DNA of 64,000 bases. Source: Mycobacterium sp. HUMS_12744610 (lineage in GTDB: Bacteria > Actinomycetota > Actinomycetes > Mycobacteriales > Mycobacteriaceae). A program made the position numbers and the translations under genes. Within the stretch, counting starts at the first letter, position 1. Every line of letters starts with the position of its first letter. Where the stretch lies: NCBI RefSeq assembly GCF_041206865.1, contig NZ_JBGEDP010000001.1, forward strand, positions 2,294,001 to 2,358,000. The letters are read 5' to 3'. Positions 1-9,661 of this stretch are shown here, piece after piece. The notes under the pieces are model-generated. The model had not been told where the DNA came from, did not search any database, and worked only from the letters and a program-made list of their open reading frames with translations.

Positions 1-1494
1 GTCGGCGTCGGCCTTGGACAGCCGGGCGAAGGCGCCCAGCGGGTCCGCCGAGCCGGCGCCGCGGGCGTTGTCGAGGGCCTCGGTCGCCGCGTCACGTGCG
101 GCCACCAGGGCACCGGTGTGAGGCGATCTAGCGCTCTGGGCTTTCTGTAGTTGCTCGCCGGCGCGCTGGATGCTCGCCTGGATGTCGGCGATGGAAGACG
201 GCAGCTCGTCGATCGCGTGTCGGATGTCGTTGGCGGCGCTGTCCACCGCGTCGAGCAGGGCGCGGGCCTGCCCGAGCGCCGACTCGGCGGCACGGACCGC
301 GTCCACCAGAGCGGTCTGCTGCCCGCTGACCGCCCGGGCGGCCGATTCGCGGGCCGCGCCGATGTTGTGGTCGGCGAACGCCAGCCGCTCCTTGGCCGCC
401 CCGACATTGCCCGACACCGAAGTCAGTGCCGCGGGGTCGAATTCGTTGTGCAGCTCGGCCAGCCGCTGTTCGGCCGGAGCGACGCGGGCGGTGAGTTCGA
501 CGTAGCGCTGTGTCAGCCCGTCCAGCCGCGAGGGCGCGTTGATCACCAGGTCGCGCAGCTTCTCGAATTCTTCGCTTTGCGATCCGAGTTCGCGGTCGGC
601 GCGCGCCGCCGCCACGATGACCCGGGTGAGCAGCTCGCGGCGCTGCTCCGGTGTCTCCGGCGTGGCGTCGTCGAGCTGTTGGCGCACAGTGAACGCCTGA
701 GACAGCGCCGCTTTGGCGTTGTCCACCGCCCGGGTGAAGGGTTCGGTCCGTTCGGCGCCGAATTCCTCGATCGCCAGGGCCAGTTCGTTGGAGCTGGTGC
801 GCAGCGCGTTGTCGACGTCGACCACCATCGAGCGGGACAGGTCGTCGAGGGCCTCGAGCGGGACCGCGGCCAGCGCGCCTACGTCGGTCGGGTCCACCCG
901 CCGGGCCGCGGCCAACTCCGCGGCGCGGCGGCGCCGGCGGCGGACCCGCATGACGATCAGCAGGATCGCCACGGCGCCGGCGATGACGGCCAGCCCCACC
1001 AGCAGGATCACCGGCCCCGACGACGTCGAGTTCGCGTCGAGCCCGTCGGCCGCCGCGACGGCGGCGCCGCTCCAGTCGTTGCCGTGCAGCGCGGGTTCGA
1101 TCTTGTCGCGCCGCAGGGCGTCGACCTGCTTCGCGTCGACGCTCTTGATGGCGGAGGGCACCAGGAAGGCATAGGCCCGGCTGCTGGTCGCCACGGCCAG
1201 CAGGGCGTCGTGGTCGCCCAGGTCGCTGAGGCGGTAGGTGCGCCGCCCCCAGTCCGACGCGTCCTGCCCGGAGAAATCGTCGACGTAGACCACCCACAGC
1301 CGGACCCGGCGAGCGGAGTAGAGCTTGTCGATGGCCGAGGTCACCGCGGCGCGACCCGACGCCGACAGCGCTCCCGCTTCGTCGGTGACGTAGCCCGCCA
1401 GACGTTGCGGTGGTTGCGCGGTGGCCGGGGGGGCCAGCAGTAACCCGGCGGCGAGGATCGTCAGGATCGCGCCGAGCGCGCGAACGGAGCGCAT
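1..1494 (-). CDS. TPM-domain membrane protein, partial (Rv2345-like)
   Basis: I read this frame directly from the reverse strand. It opens with ATG at 1494 and stays open to the window edge, so the 3' end is missing. Residues 1-25 form a signal peptide ending near PATA|QPP. A TPM domain (about 30-150) follows, with the family's [11 protein letters not shown] core, then one membrane segment (about 161-184), an Arg-rich stop-transfer cluster, and a long Ala/Glu/Arg-rich helical region likely to form coiled coil. It is divergent from dgt, 82 bp away. The TPM fold is known from photosystem repair and membrane proteins; its role in mycobacteria is unknown. A shorter, frameshifted paralogue lies at the other end of the window (62806-63700). 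Confidence 0.85.
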   Translation of the reverse strand, partial: MRSVRALGAILTILAAGLLLAPPATAQPPQRLAGYVTDEAGALSASGRAAVTSAIDKLYSARRVRLWVVYVDDFSGQDASDWGRRTYRLSDLGDHDALLAVATSSRAYAFLVPSAIKSVDAKQVDALRRDKIEPALHGNDWSGAAVAAADGLDANSTSSGPVILLVGLAVIAGAVAILLIVMRVRRRRRRAAELAAARRVDPTDVGALAAVPLEALDDLSRSMVVDVDNALRTSSNELALAIEEFGAERTEPFTRAVDNAKAALSQAFTVRQQLDDATPETPEQRRELLTRVIVAAARADRELGSQSEEFEKLRDLVINAPSRLDGLTQRYVELTARVAPAEQRLAELHNEFDPAALTSVSGNVGAAKERLAFADHNIGAARESAARAVSGQQTALVDAVRAAESALGQARALLDAVDSAANDIRHAIDELPSSIADIQASIQRAGEQLQKAQSARSPHTGALVAARDAATEALDNARGAGSADPLGAFARLSKADAD

Positions 1495-1576
1495 ACGTCA
1501 ATGTAGCCCGGGCTCGAGCACGAGTGCCCGGGCAAAGGCGGGCCCGCCCGGGGGTTGCCTGGCAGACTGTGCCTCG

Positions 1577-2842
1577 GTGATCACGAATCAGCACGACCCC
1601 TACGACGACTTCGACCGTCAGCGGCGGGTACCCGAAGCGCCGAAGACGGCGGGTCTGCCCGGGACGGAAGGCCAGCACCGTACCGACTTCGCCCGGGACC
1701 GGGCGCGCGTGCTGCACAGCGCCGCGCTGCGCCGGCTGGCCGACAAGACGCAGGTCGTCGGGCCTCGCGAGGGCGACACTCCGCGCACCCGGCTGACGCA
1801 CTCCCTGGAAGTGGCCCAGATCGGGCGGGGGATGGCCGTCGGACTGGGCTGCGACCTCGAGCTGGTCGAATTGGCCGGCCTCGCCCACGACATCGGCCAT
1901 CCGCCCTACGGCCACAACGGCGAACGCGCGCTCGACGGGCTGGCCGCCGCCTACGGCGGTTTCGAGGGCAACGCCCAGAATTTCCGGATACTTACCAGGC
2001 TGGAGCCCAAAGTGCTTGATGCCCAAGGTGATAGCGCGGGGCTGAATCTGACCCGGGCGGCGTTGGATGCGGTGACGAAATATCCATGGGCGCGGGCCAC
2101 GGGGCGGCGCAAGTACGGCTTCTACGACGAGGACCGCGAGTTGGCGGACTGGGTGCGCGCCCGCTCACCCGCGGACCGGGTGTGCCTGGAAGCCCAGGTC
2201 ATGGACTGGGCCGACGACGTCGCCTATTCTGTGCACGACGTCGAGGACGGCGTCGTGTCCCAGCGCATCGACCTGCGTGTGCTCGCCGACGACGAGGACG
2301 CCGCCGCGCTGGCGAAACTGGGCGAGAGCGAATTCTCGCGGGTGAGCGCCGACGATTTCTTGGCTGCCGCCCACAGGCTGTCGGGGCTTCCGGTCGTCGC
2401 CGCGGTCGGCAAATACGACGCCACGCTTTCGGCCGCGGTCGCCCTCAAGCGGTTGACCAGCGAGCTGGTGGGCCGGTTCGCCTCGGCCGCGATCGCGACC
2501 ACGAGGGCGGCCGCGGGACCGGGGCCGCTGGTGCGCTACCAGGCCGACCTGCAGGTGCCCGACGTGGTGCGCGCCGAGGTCGCCCTGCTGAAGATCCTGG
2601 CACTGCAGTTCATCATGTCCGACCCGCGGCACCTGGACGCCCAGGCGCGGCAGCGCGAACGCATCCAGCGGGTGGCGCACTGGTTGCATTCCGCGGCGCC
2701 GCGCACCCTCGATCCGATGTTCGCCGCCGCGTTCACCGCCGCCGCCGACGACCGCGCCCGTTTCCGCGTCGTCATCGACCAGATCGCGTCCTACACCGAG
2801 GGACGACTGGAGCGCATCGACACCGGTCAGGTCCGTTCTTAG
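1577..2842 (+). CDS. dgt: Deoxyguanosinetriphosphate triphosphohydrolase (dGTPase)
   Basis: HD-domain phosphohydrolase of 421 aa that would cleave dNTPs to nucleoside and triphosphate, helping to set nucleotide pools. The metal-binding HD residues are visible in [13 protein letters not shown] and [13 protein letters not shown], and a later [12 protein letters not shown] supplies the remaining family motif. The start is GTG 1577, which gives the N-terminus [17 protein letters not shown]; the open frame extends further upstream but without family similarity. Its length is close to the mycobacterial Dgt (about 430 aa). It is followed on the same strand by the SodC-like lipoprotein and dnaG, so a replication-linked transcription unit is plausible. 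Confidence 0.93.
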   Translation: MITNQHDPYDDFDRQRRVPEAPKTAGLPGTEGQHRTDFARDRARVLHSAALRRLADKTQVVGPREGDTPRTRLTHSLEVAQIGRGMAVGLGCDLELVELAGLAHDIGHPPYGHNGERALDGLAAAYGGFEGNAQNFRILTRLEPKVLDAQGDSAGLNLTRAALDAVTKYPWARATGRRKYGFYDEDRELADWVRARSPADRVCLEAQVMDWADDVAYSVHDVEDGVVSQRIDLRVLADDEDAAALAKLGESEFSRVSADDFLAAAHRLSGLPVVAAVGKYDATLSAAVALKRLTSELVGRFASAAIATTRAAAGPGPLVRYQADLQVPDVVRAEVALLKILALQFIMSDPRHLDAQARQRERIQRVAHWLHSAAPRTLDPMFAAAFTAAADDRARFRVVIDQIASYTEGRLERIDTGQVRS

Positions 2843-2881
2843 CGGCCGGCGGCGGCGTCGCCGCGGGCTAGGCTGCCCATC

Positions 2882-3499
2882 ATGATGAAACCCGGCGGCA
2901 TCGCCTCGCTCCTACTGTCGATTCCCGTTGTGGTCCTCAGCGCCTGCAGCCCGGGTCAGAATCCGAGTTCGCAGCCGGGCACCGTCCCTCCCGTCAAGGG
3001 CGCCCCGTTGGCGTCGCCGCCGGTGGCGACCAGCCCGGCAGCCAGCGCCGGATCGCTGACGGCGCAACTGAAGACACCCGACCGCCGGTCGGTGGCCACG
3101 GCGACGTTCGATTTCACCGGGGGCGCCGGGGGGTATGTCACCGTCACGGTCAGGACGACTTCGCCGGGCATCCTCGCGCCCGGTTTCCACGGCATGCACG
3201 TGCACCAGATCGGCAAGTGCGAACCCGACTCGGTGGCCCCCGGCGGTGGCCCGCCCGGCAACTTCCTGTCCGCCGGCGGGCACTTCCAGGCGCCCGGGCA
3301 CACCGGCAAACCCGCCAGCGGCGACCTGACGTCGCTCGAGGTGCGCCGGGACGGCTCGGCCTACCTGGTGACCACGACCGACGCGTTCACCCGCGAGGAC
3401 CTGCTGGCGGGCGACAGGACCGCGTTGATGCTGCACGGTGCCGACGACGGCGACCAGGCGATGCAGCGGGTCGCATGCGGTGTGATCGGCTCGGGCTAG
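2882..3499 (+). CDS. SodC-like copper/zinc superoxide dismutase lipoprotein, short form
   Basis: A 205-aa exported lipoprotein: the signal peptide ends in the lipobox VLSAC (Cys about residue 22), followed by a Pro/Ser/Ala linker and a Cu/Zn-SOD beta-barrel. Copper ligands are visible as HGMHVH, GGHF and MLHG, and the terminal RVACGVI keeps the disulfide Cys and active-site Arg. The third zinc-type His is replaced (PASGD), as I recall for the zinc-less M. tuberculosis SodC. The electrostatic loop between MLHG and RVACG is only about ten residues, much shorter than in that enzyme. It would act at the outer membrane face against superoxide, or bind copper. It sits between dgt and dnaG, 39 and 42 bp away. 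Confidence 0.8.
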   Translation: MMKPGGIASLLLSIPVVVLSACSPGQNPSSQPGTVPPVKGAPLASPPVATSPAASAGSLTAQLKTPDRRSVATATFDFTGGAGGYVTVTVRTTSPGILAPGFHGMHVHQIGKCEPDSVAPGGGPPGNFLSAGGHFQAPGHTGKPASGDLTSLEVRRDGSAYLVTTTDAFTREDLLAGDRTALMLHGADDGDQAMQRVACGVIGSG

Positions 3500-3541
3500 T
3501 TGTCCGCCTCGGCGCCGCGGACCGGGCCTTAAACTAGCCGA

Positions 3542-5494
3542 ATGTCCAGTCCGGCGGGTTCGACGAATGCGGGCCGGCCCAGGGGGCGGGGCCGCATTCC
3601 CGACCGCGATATCGCCGCCATCCGCGAGCGGGTCCGCATCGAGGAGGTCGTCGGCGACTACGTCCAGCTGCGCAACGCGGGCGCGGACTCGCTGAAAGGA
3701 CTGTGCCCCTTCCACGACGAGAAGTCTCCGTCGTTTCACGTTCGGCCCAATCACGGCCACTTCCACTGCTTCGGCTGCGGCGAAGGCGGCGACGTGTATG
3801 CGTTCGTCCAGAAGATCGAGCACGTCAGCTTCGTGGAGGCCGTCGAACTGCTCGCCGACCGCGTCGGCTTCACGATCGCCTACACGGGCCCGGCCACCAG
3901 CGTGCAGCGCGACCGCGGCACCCGCAGCAGGCTCGTCGGCGCCAACGCGGCCGCCGCGGAGTTCTATGCGGCGGCGCTGGAGTCCGACGAGGCGGCGCCG
4001 GCGCGCCGCTACCTGACCGAGCGCAACTTCGACGCCGAGGCGGCCCGCCGGTTCGGCTGCGGGTTCGCCCCCTCCGGCTGGGATTCGCTGACAAAGCACT
4101 TGCAGCGCAAGGGTTTCGACTTCAAAGAGCTGGAGGCCGCGGGTCTGTCGCGGGAGGGCCGGCGCGGCCCGATGGACCGTTTCCACCGCCGGCTGCTGTG
4201 GCCCATCCGCACCTCGGCCGGCGAGGTGATCGGTTTCGGCGCCCGCCGGATCTTCGACGACGACCCGATGGAGGCCAAGTACATCAACACTCCCGAGACG
4301 CTGCTGTACAAAAAGTCGTCGGCGTTGTTCGGCATCGACCTGGCCAAGCGCGACATCGCCAAGGGGCACCAGGCCGTCGTTGTCGAGGGCTACACCGATG
4401 TCATGGCGATGCACCTGTCGGGGGTGACCACCGCCGTGGCGTCGTGCGGCACCGCGTTCGGCGACGAGCACCTGGGGATGCTGCGCCGGCTGATGATGGA
4501 CGACAGCTTCTTCCGCGGCGAGCTGATCTACGTCTTCGACGGCGACGCGGCCGGCCGGGCCGCCGCGATCAAGGCCTTCGACGGCGAACAGAACCTGGCG
4601 GGCCAGTCGTTCGTCGCGGTGGCCCCCAACGGCATGGATCCCTGCGACCTGCGGCTGCAGTCCGGGGACGGCGCCCTGCGCGACCTGGTGGCACGGCGCA
4701 CCCCGCTGTTCGAGTTCGCGATCCGCACCGCGCTCGCCGAGACGGACCTCGACAACGCCGAGGGCAGGGTCGCCGCGCTGCGCCGCTGCGTGCCGATGGT
4801 GGCCCAGATCAAGGACCCCACGCTGCGCGACGAGTACGCCCGCCAGCTCGCCGGCTGGGTCGGCTGGGACGACGTCGCGCAGGTGATCGACCGGGTCCGG
4901 CGTCAGGCCAAGCAGCCCAAGGCCCCGGCCCGCGGTGCCCGGCAGGGTCCCGCCGCCGCAACCGCGGCCGCGGCCGAGCCCAGAGAAGCGGGAGCCGCCC
5001 GCCCCGACCCGCGCGATCCCGGCCTGTGGCCCCAGCGCGAGGCGCTCAAGTCCGCGCTGCAGTACCCGGCGCTGGCCGGCCCGGTGTTCGACACCCTGAC
5101 CGTCGAGAGCTTCACCCACCCCGGCTACGCGGCGGTCCGCGCGGCCATCGAGGCGGCCGGCGGCACCTCGACCGGCGTCACCGGGGCGGAATGGATCGAC
5201 ATGGTGCGTCAGAAGACCACGTCGGCCCTGACCGCGGGCCTGATCAGCGAGCTGGGTGTGGAGGCCGTCCAGGTCGACGAGGAGAAGCTGCCGCGCTACA
5301 TCGCCGGGGTGCTGGCCCGCCTGCAGGCGGTCTGGATGGGCAGGCAGATCGCCGACGTGAAATCCCGGCTGCAGCGCATGTCACCCATCGAACAGAGCGA
5401 CGAGTACCACGCCCTGTTCGGCGACCTCGTCGCGCTGGAGGCCTACCGGCGCAGCTTGCTGGAACAGGCTAGCGGCGACGATCCGACGGAGTGA
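3542..5494 (+). CDS. dnaG: DNA primase
   Basis: A 650-aa primase that lays RNA primers at the replication fork together with DnaB. The CHC2 zinc finger is at about residues 55-85 (CPFHDEKSPSFH followed by CFGCGEGGD). The catalytic core contains the DnaG motif around residues 225-245 and a TOPRIM domain (VVEGYTDVM, then FDGDAAGR). A low-complexity Ala/Pro linker at about 455-495 precedes the C-terminal helicase-binding domain. Length and order are normal for mycobacteria. Its 3' end overlaps the convergent small gene at 5469-5735 by 26 bases. Confidence 0.97.
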   Translation: MSSPAGSTNAGRPRGRGRIPDRDIAAIRERVRIEEVVGDYVQLRNAGADSLKGLCPFHDEKSPSFHVRPNHGHFHCFGCGEGGDVYAFVQKIEHVSFVEAVELLADRVGFTIAYTGPATSVQRDRGTRSRLVGANAAAAEFYAAALESDEAAPARRYLTERNFDAEAARRFGCGFAPSGWDSLTKHLQRKGFDFKELEAAGLSREGRRGPMDRFHRRLLWPIRTSAGEVIGFGARRIFDDDPMEAKYINTPETLLYKKSSALFGIDLAKRDIAKGHQAVVVEGYTDVMAMHLSGVTTAVASCGTAFGDEHLGMLRRLMMDDSFFRGELIYVFDGDAAGRAAAIKAFDGEQNLAGQSFVAVAPNGMDPCDLRLQSGDGALRDLVARRTPLFEFAIRTALAETDLDNAEGRVAALRRCVPMVAQIKDPTLRDEYARQLAGWVGWDDVAQVIDRVRRQAKQPKAPARGARQGPAAATAAAAEPREAGAARPDPRDPGLWPQREALKSALQYPALAGPVFDTLTVESFTHPGYAAVRAAIEAAGGTSTGVTGAEWIDMVRQKTTSALTAGLISELGVEAVQVDEEKLPRYIAGVLARLQAVWMGRQIADVKSRLQRMSPIEQSDEYHALFGDLVALEAYRRSLLEQASGDDPTE

Positions 5495-5735
5495 GGGCTC
5501 CGTCATCGGGCCGCTCGATGACGGCGGTCTCGGCGTCGATCGCGGCCAGCGTCACGAACCCGGTGTCGGGTGAGATGCGGTTGGCCACCTTGCGCCGTCC
5601 GCCCTCGATCATCGATCTGACCACGGGACTGCCGGTCAGCGCGCGATACGTGCCGGTGATCTGTTCGTAGCGACGGCGCCCGGCCTTCGTGCCCAGCACG
5701 TAACCCAGGCCGAGTACCACGGCATACCGGATCAA
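5469..5735 (-). CDS. Small conserved hypothetical protein (Rv2342-like)
   Basis: An 88-aa protein with a hydrophobic N-terminal segment (about residues 3-16, VVLGLGYVLG) followed by a basic GTKAGRRRYEQI stretch, resembling YtxH-type membrane-associated small proteins. The C-terminal third is acidic and polar. It is convergent with dnaG and overlaps its last 26 bases, an arrangement I recall for Rv2342 and dnaG in M. tuberculosis, which supports it as real. The function is unknown. Confidence 0.75.
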   Translation of the reverse strand: MIRYAVVLGLGYVLGTKAGRRRYEQITGTYRALTGSPVVRSMIEGGRRKVANRISPDTGFVTLAAIDAETAVIERPDDGALTPSDRRR

Positions 5736-5818
5736 AGCGTTCCTCCCGACGACGTACGGACGCCTCCATCCTGCCTCACCCGGCGGGGTGCCCGCGCGGC
5801 CGATCCGCCTCCCTCTAG

Positions 5819-5848
5819 TTGGGTGACGGCGGGCCAGTACGCTAGAGT
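5819..5848 (+). promoter_or_regulatory. Probable tRNA-Asn promoter
   Basis: TTGGGT (5819-5824) and TAGAGT (5843-5848) form a -35/-10 pair with an 18-base spacer. The -10 ends 14 bases before the tRNA 5' end. The pattern is sigma-A like; it is inferred from position only. Confidence 0.45.
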
Positions 5849-5862
5849 CGTCCCGCGGTCAA

Positions 5863-5935
<73 letters not shown>

Positions 5936-5947
5936 CAAACGCTCCTG

Positions 5948-7594
5948 CTAGTCGTAGGCCGGTGTCCAGATCGTGTCGAGGATCGCCTGCCGGATGTCCT
6001 CATGTGTCTTGCGGGCTACCCCGTCGTCGACGGCCGCGCGGTAGACGGCCTCGGCGACCGCCGTGGAGACGGCCCGCAGGTTCTTGACGTCGGGTAGCAG
6101 CGGATCACCCGGGGTTGCCGGGCTTGCCTGGTGCACAACGGCTTCCGCCGCGGCCTGCAGCATTTTCGGCGTGACCAGCCTCGCCCCGGCGACGATGATG
6201 CCCAGCCCGATCCCCGGGAACACCAGCACGTTGTTGGCCTGCCCGATGGTGTAGGTCGTGCCGTCGTATTCGACGGGCGACACCGGGGTGCCGGTGGTCA
6301 GCAGCGCGCGGCCCTTCGACCACTCGAGCACGTCGCCCGGCATGGCCTCCATGCGTGAGGTGGGGTTGGACAGCGGGAAGATCATCGGGTGCTCACATGA
6401 CGCCGTCATCGCCTCGACGACCTCGCGGGTGAACGCCCCCGACACCGCCGAGCAGCCGAGCAGCAGGGTGGGGGACGCGAGCCTGATCGCATCGACCAGG
6501 CCCACCCGCTCACCGGGGGCCACGCCCAGCTCGCGGCGGTTCTTGGCGTAGGGCCGCTGGAATTCCCGCAGGTCGTCCATGTCGTCGAACAGCAGGCCCT
6601 GCTTGTCGATCGCCCAGATCTGCGAGGCGGCCTCCTCGAGCGTGGCGCCGTTGGCGACGAGCGCGTCGCGGATCTGGTCGGCGACCCCGATCCCGGCCGT
6701 CCCGGCCCCGAAGACGATGGTCTTCTGCTCGCGCATCCGGGCCCCGGCGACGCGGCACCCCCCGTACACGGCCGCCACGACGACCGCGCCGGTGCCCTGG
6801 ACGTCGTCGTTGAACACGCAGTACTTGTCACCGTAGGTCTGCAGGATGCTGCGCGCATTCAACGGCCCGAAGTCCTCGAAATGCAGGATGGCGTTCGGGA
6901 ACAGCCGGTGCGCGGTCTCGATGTAGCGCTTGACGAAGCCGTCGTACTCGGCTCCGCGGCGGCGCGGATGCCGGTTGCCCAGATAGAACGGGTCGGCCAG
7001 CAACTGTTCGTTGTCGGTGCCGACGTCCAGCGACACCGCCAGGCAGCGGCGCGGATCGATGCCGGCGCCGGCGGTGTACAGCGCCAGCTTGCCTACGGCG
7101 ATCTGGATGCCGCCCACCCCCCAGTCGCCGATGCCCAGGATCGCTTCGGCGTCGGTGCACACGATCAGGTCGACGTCGTCGGGACCAAGGCCGAAGGTCG
7201 CGAACGCCTCCTCGATCTCGTCCGGCTCGTCGATGCTCAGGAAAAGTCCCCGCTGTCCGCGGTATTCGTCGGAGAAACGCTGGATGGCCTCGCCGACGGT
7301 GGGGGTGTAGACCACCGGCATCAACTCGGGCAAGTGATCTTCGAGCACCTTGAAGTACAGCACTTCGTGGCGGTAGTGCAGCTGTTCGAGCAGCAGATTG
7401 CGGCCCAAATCCGTTGCCAGGCTTTGCACTTGCTGCCACACGCGGTCGGCCTGCTCGTCGAGCGTGAGCACCGCCGACGGCAGCCGGCCGGTCAGCCCCA
7501 GCCGCCGCCGCTGTTCGTGGGTGAAGCCGACCCCGCGGTTCAGGCTCGGCGCGGACAGCGCTTCCGGGACGTGCGGCGTGCAGGGATCGCTCAT
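5948..7594 (-). CDS. mez: NAD(P)-dependent malic enzyme
   Basis: A 548-aa malic enzyme that decarboxylates malate to pyruvate, supplying NAD(P)H and linking the TCA cycle with gluconeogenesis and lipid synthesis. Visible motifs: the YTPTVGEA catalytic Tyr region, FEDFGPLNA, the FNDDVQGTGA signature, and the Rossmann dinucleotide loop VFGAGTAGIG. The start ATG 7594 gives MSDPCTPHVPEA and the length I recall for the M. tuberculosis enzyme. It lies 47 bp downstream of cysE on the same strand, so read-through from the cys operon is possible. In M. tuberculosis the stp transporter lies between mez and cysK; it is absent here. Confidence 0.96.
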   Translation of the reverse strand: MSDPCTPHVPEALSAPSLNRGVGFTHEQRRRLGLTGRLPSAVLTLDEQADRVWQQVQSLATDLGRNLLLEQLHYRHEVLYFKVLEDHLPELMPVVYTPTVGEAIQRFSDEYRGQRGLFLSIDEPDEIEEAFATFGLGPDDVDLIVCTDAEAILGIGDWGVGGIQIAVGKLALYTAGAGIDPRRCLAVSLDVGTDNEQLLADPFYLGNRHPRRRGAEYDGFVKRYIETAHRLFPNAILHFEDFGPLNARSILQTYGDKYCVFNDDVQGTGAVVVAAVYGGCRVAGARMREQKTIVFGAGTAGIGVADQIRDALVANGATLEEAASQIWAIDKQGLLFDDMDDLREFQRPYAKNRRELGVAPGERVGLVDAIRLASPTLLLGCSAVSGAFTREVVEAMTASCEHPMIFPLSNPTSRMEAMPGDVLEWSKGRALLTTGTPVSPVEYDGTTYTIGQANNVLVFPGIGLGIIVAGARLVTPKMLQAAAEAVVHQASPATPGDPLLPDVKNLRAVSTAVAEAVYRAAVDDGVARKTHEDIRQAILDTIWTPAYD

Positions 7595-7641
7595 GACAGC
7601 CACGGTAACGCCGGTCGGGGTGGGCCCGCCCGGTGGCCGAT

Positions 7642-8325
7642 CTAGATGGAGAAGTCCTCGCCGTGCCAGACCCCGGCCTCGGGCGGGCGGATGACGCGCC
7701 CGCTCTGCTGCCCGTCGCTCAAGGCCTCCAGCTTGGCGACCCGGGTGAGCAGGGATTGCAGGCTGACGCCGACGAGATCGGGCATCATCGAGTCGTCCGG
7801 GCTGCCCCGGCCCTGGCGACTGATCACCTGCCCAGGCACCCCGACTACCACCGAACTGGACGGAACGGCCTTGACCACCACGGCGTTGGCGCCGATGCGG
7901 CTGTCGTCGCCGATCTTGATCGCGCCGAGGATCTTGGCCCCGGCGCCGATGGTCACGCGGTCGCCGATGGTGGGGTGGCGTTTGCCGGTGTCGGCGCCGC
8001 TGCCGCCGAGGGTGACGCCGTGGTACATAGTGACGTCGTCGCCCACCTCGGCCGTCTCCCCGATCACCACGCCGGTCGCGTGGTCGATGAACAGCCCGGA
8101 GCCCAGGTGGGCACCGGGGTGGATGTCGACGCCGGTCAGGATGCGGGTCAGCTCGGCCAACACCCGCGCGGTCACCCGCGCGCCGCGCCGCCACAGCCAG
8201 TGGCTGATCCGGTGGCCCCAGATGGCGTGCACGCCCGGGTAGGCGAAGATCACCTCGAGCGCGGTCGGGGCCGCCGGATCCCGCTCGCGGGCGGCCCGGA
8301 TGTCTGTCCGTATGGCAGCGAGCAT
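7642..8325 (-). CDS. cysE: Serine O-acetyltransferase
   Basis: A 227-aa enzyme that acetylates serine to O-acetylserine, the carbon skeleton for cysteine. The C-terminal half is a left-handed beta-helix of hexapeptide repeats, including [14 protein letters not shown] and [14 protein letters not shown] with the catalytic His. The N-terminal helical region is the short mycobacterial type. It starts 2 bases after the cysK stop, so the two are translationally coupled and share the cysteine-responsive leader upstream of cysK. Confidence 0.96.
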   Translation of the reverse strand: MLAAIRTDIRAARERDPAAPTALEVIFAYPGVHAIWGHRISHWLWRRGARVTARVLAELTRILTGVDIHPGAHLGSGLFIDHATGVVIGETAEVGDDVTMYHGVTLGGSGADTGKRHPTIGDRVTIGAGAKILGAIKIGDDSRIGANAVVVKAVPSSSVVVGVPGQVISRQGRGSPDDSMMPDLVGVSLQSLLTRVAKLEALSDGQQSGRVIRPPEAGVWHGEDFSI

Positions 8326-8327
8326 GG

Positions 8328-9260
8328 TTAGTCCGCCACGTCGGCGAACAACGGTGTGCTCAGATACCGTTCGCCAAAGCTCGGGAGCACTACGACGACG
8401 AGCTTGCCGGCGTTCTCAGGCCGGCGGGCCACCTGCACGGCGGCCACCACGGCCGCGCCCGAGGAGATGCCGGCGAGCAGCCCCTCTTCGCGGGCCAGGC
8501 GCCGCGCCATGGTGAGCGAGTCCTCGTCGCCGACGGTGACGACTTCGTCGATCAGGTCCATGTCCAGCACCGGCGGGACGAAGCCGGCGCCGATGCCCTG
8601 GATCGGGTGCGGCCCCTTCTGGCCGCCGGAGAGCACCGGTGACGCCGCCGGTTCCACCGCGATGATCTGCGCCGACGGCTTGCGCTCCTTGACGACCTGG
8701 GCCACGCCGGTGATGGTGCCGCCGGTGCCCACCCCGGCCACGAAGATGTCGACCTTGCCCTCGGTGTCACGCCACACCTCCTCGCCGGTGGTGGCGCGGT
8801 GGACGGCCGGGTTGGCGGGGTTCTCGAACTGCTGCGGCACGAAATACCGCTGATCGGTCTTGGCGAGTTCCTCGGCCTTGGCGATCGCGCCGGCCATGCC
8901 GTCGGCGCCGGGCGTCAGCACGAGTTCGGCGCCGTAAGCGCGCAACAGCATGCGCCGCTCGACGCTCATAGTCTCGGGCATCGTCAGCACGCAGCGGTAG
9001 CCCCGCGCGGCACACACCATCGCCAGCGCGATGCCGGTGTTGCCGCTCGTCGGTTCGAGGATGATCGTGTCGGGTTTGATCAGCCCCGCCCGCTCGGCCG
9101 CGTCGATCATCGCCACGCCGATGCGGTCCTTGACGCTGTTCGCTGGGTTGAAGAACTCCAGCTTGGCCACGACGTCGGCGACCGCGCCCTCGCTGACCCG
9201 GCGCAGCCGGACCAGCGGTGTGTGGCCCACCAGTTGCGTGATGTCCTCGGCGATCTTCAT
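8328..9260 (-). CDS. cysK: Cysteine synthase (O-acetylserine sulfhydrylase)
   Basis: A 310-aa PLP enzyme making cysteine from O-acetylserine and sulfide. The PLP lysine is in [11 protein letters not shown], the substrate loop is [10 protein letters not shown], and the phosphate-binding loop is [11 protein letters not shown]. Start ATG 9260 is preceded by GAGGAAAG at a good ribosome-binding distance; the frame extends further upstream but those codons lie in the leader. It forms an operon with cysE. The leader carries a Cys-rich leaderless ORF (9449-9523), so expression should respond to cysteine supply. Confidence 0.97.
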   Translation of the reverse strand: MKIAEDITQLVGHTPLVRLRRVSEGAVADVVAKLEFFNPANSVKDRIGVAMIDAAERAGLIKPDTIILEPTSGNTGIALAMVCAARGYRCVLTMPETMSVERRMLLRAYGAELVLTPGADGMAGAIAKAEELAKTDQRYFVPQQFENPANPAVHRATTGEEVWRDTEGKVDIFVAGVGTGGTITGVAQVVKERKPSAQIIAVEPAASPVLSGGQKGPHPIQGIGAGFVPPVLDMDLIDEVVTVGDEDSLTMARRLAREEGLLAGISSGAAVVAAVQVARRPENAGKLVVVVLPSFGERYLSTPLFADVAD

Positions 9261-9375
9261 GTGCTTTCCTCGAAGGTGTGCGGGACACGTCGGCCAAGCC
9301 CTCGGTGAGATCGGTGAAATGCGGTCATCGGTGGTTGGTCTTCCTGGAGAGTGACGCGCGTCCTGGTGCCGCCCC

Positions 9376-9411
9376 GGCGTACCCGCGGTACCGCCCGTAT
9401 CCGGCGCCGGA
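9376..9411 (-). promoter_or_regulatory. Structured cysK leader region
   Basis: Between the leader ORF and cysK lie an imperfect hairpin (GGCGTACC 9376-9383 pairing with GGTACCGCC 9387-9395, one bulge) and a perfect 12-bp palindrome TCCGGCGCCGGA (9400-9411). These could form the RNA structure controlled by ribosome stalling in the leader ORF. No U-tract follows, so a Rho-dependent or translation-coupled mechanism is more likely than an intrinsic terminator. Confidence 0.45.
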
Positions 9412-9448
9412 CGCAAACAACAGTTGAGCGTCGAAAGGCGTCAGGAAA

Positions 9449-9523
9449 TCAACAACAACGACAACAACAGTCCACGGCGGGGCGGCGCGTAAGGGCAAGG
9501 CGCGGCTGTATGGCCTGTTGCAT
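9449..9523 (-). CDS. Leaderless polycysteine leader peptide of cysK
   Basis: A 24-aa ORF, ATG 9523 to TGA 9449, ending in Val-Asp-CCCRCC: five Cys in the last six codons. A TATAGT -10 box (9530-9535) sits 6 bases before the ATG, so the transcript should start at the A of the ATG and be leaderless. It lies 188 bases upstream of cysK. Polycysteine leaderless ORFs acting as cysteine-responsive attenuators are established in mycobacteria; the assignment here rests on the sequence and the cysK context. Inference: when Cys-tRNA is low, ribosomes stall at the Cys codons and the downstream cysK RBS is exposed. Confidence 0.85.
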   Translation of the reverse strand: MQQAIQPRLALTRRPAVDCCCRCC

Positions 9524-9529
9524 AGCCCT

Positions 9530-9535
9530 ACTATA
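9530..9535 (-). promoter_or_regulatory. -10 element of the cysK leader promoter
   Basis: TATAGT on the reverse strand, 6 bases from the leader-ORF ATG. This matches the TANNNT mycobacterial -10 and the spacing expected when transcription starts at the start codon. Confidence 0.7.
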
Positions 9536-9661
9536 GGACATCTGTGCTGTTCGCCGGTCTGGCTCATCCGTGCCTCTGCCTCGTCCCGAAGCTGTACCAC
9601 CGTCTACAGGTCTTAACCGGATAGAGCGCCGGTCAATTCCGCGCGGGGCGGCCCGTGGTGT

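Noticed and set aside
128..2026. 632-aa reverse frame across the TPM gene and dgt
   Set aside because: Runs through two genes in wrong frames; the true reverse gene starts at 1494 in another frame.
9325..9600. 91-aa reverse ORF overlapping the cysK leader
   Set aside because: Different frame from the Cys-rich leader ORF, no family similarity, no RBS; it reads through the -10 box.
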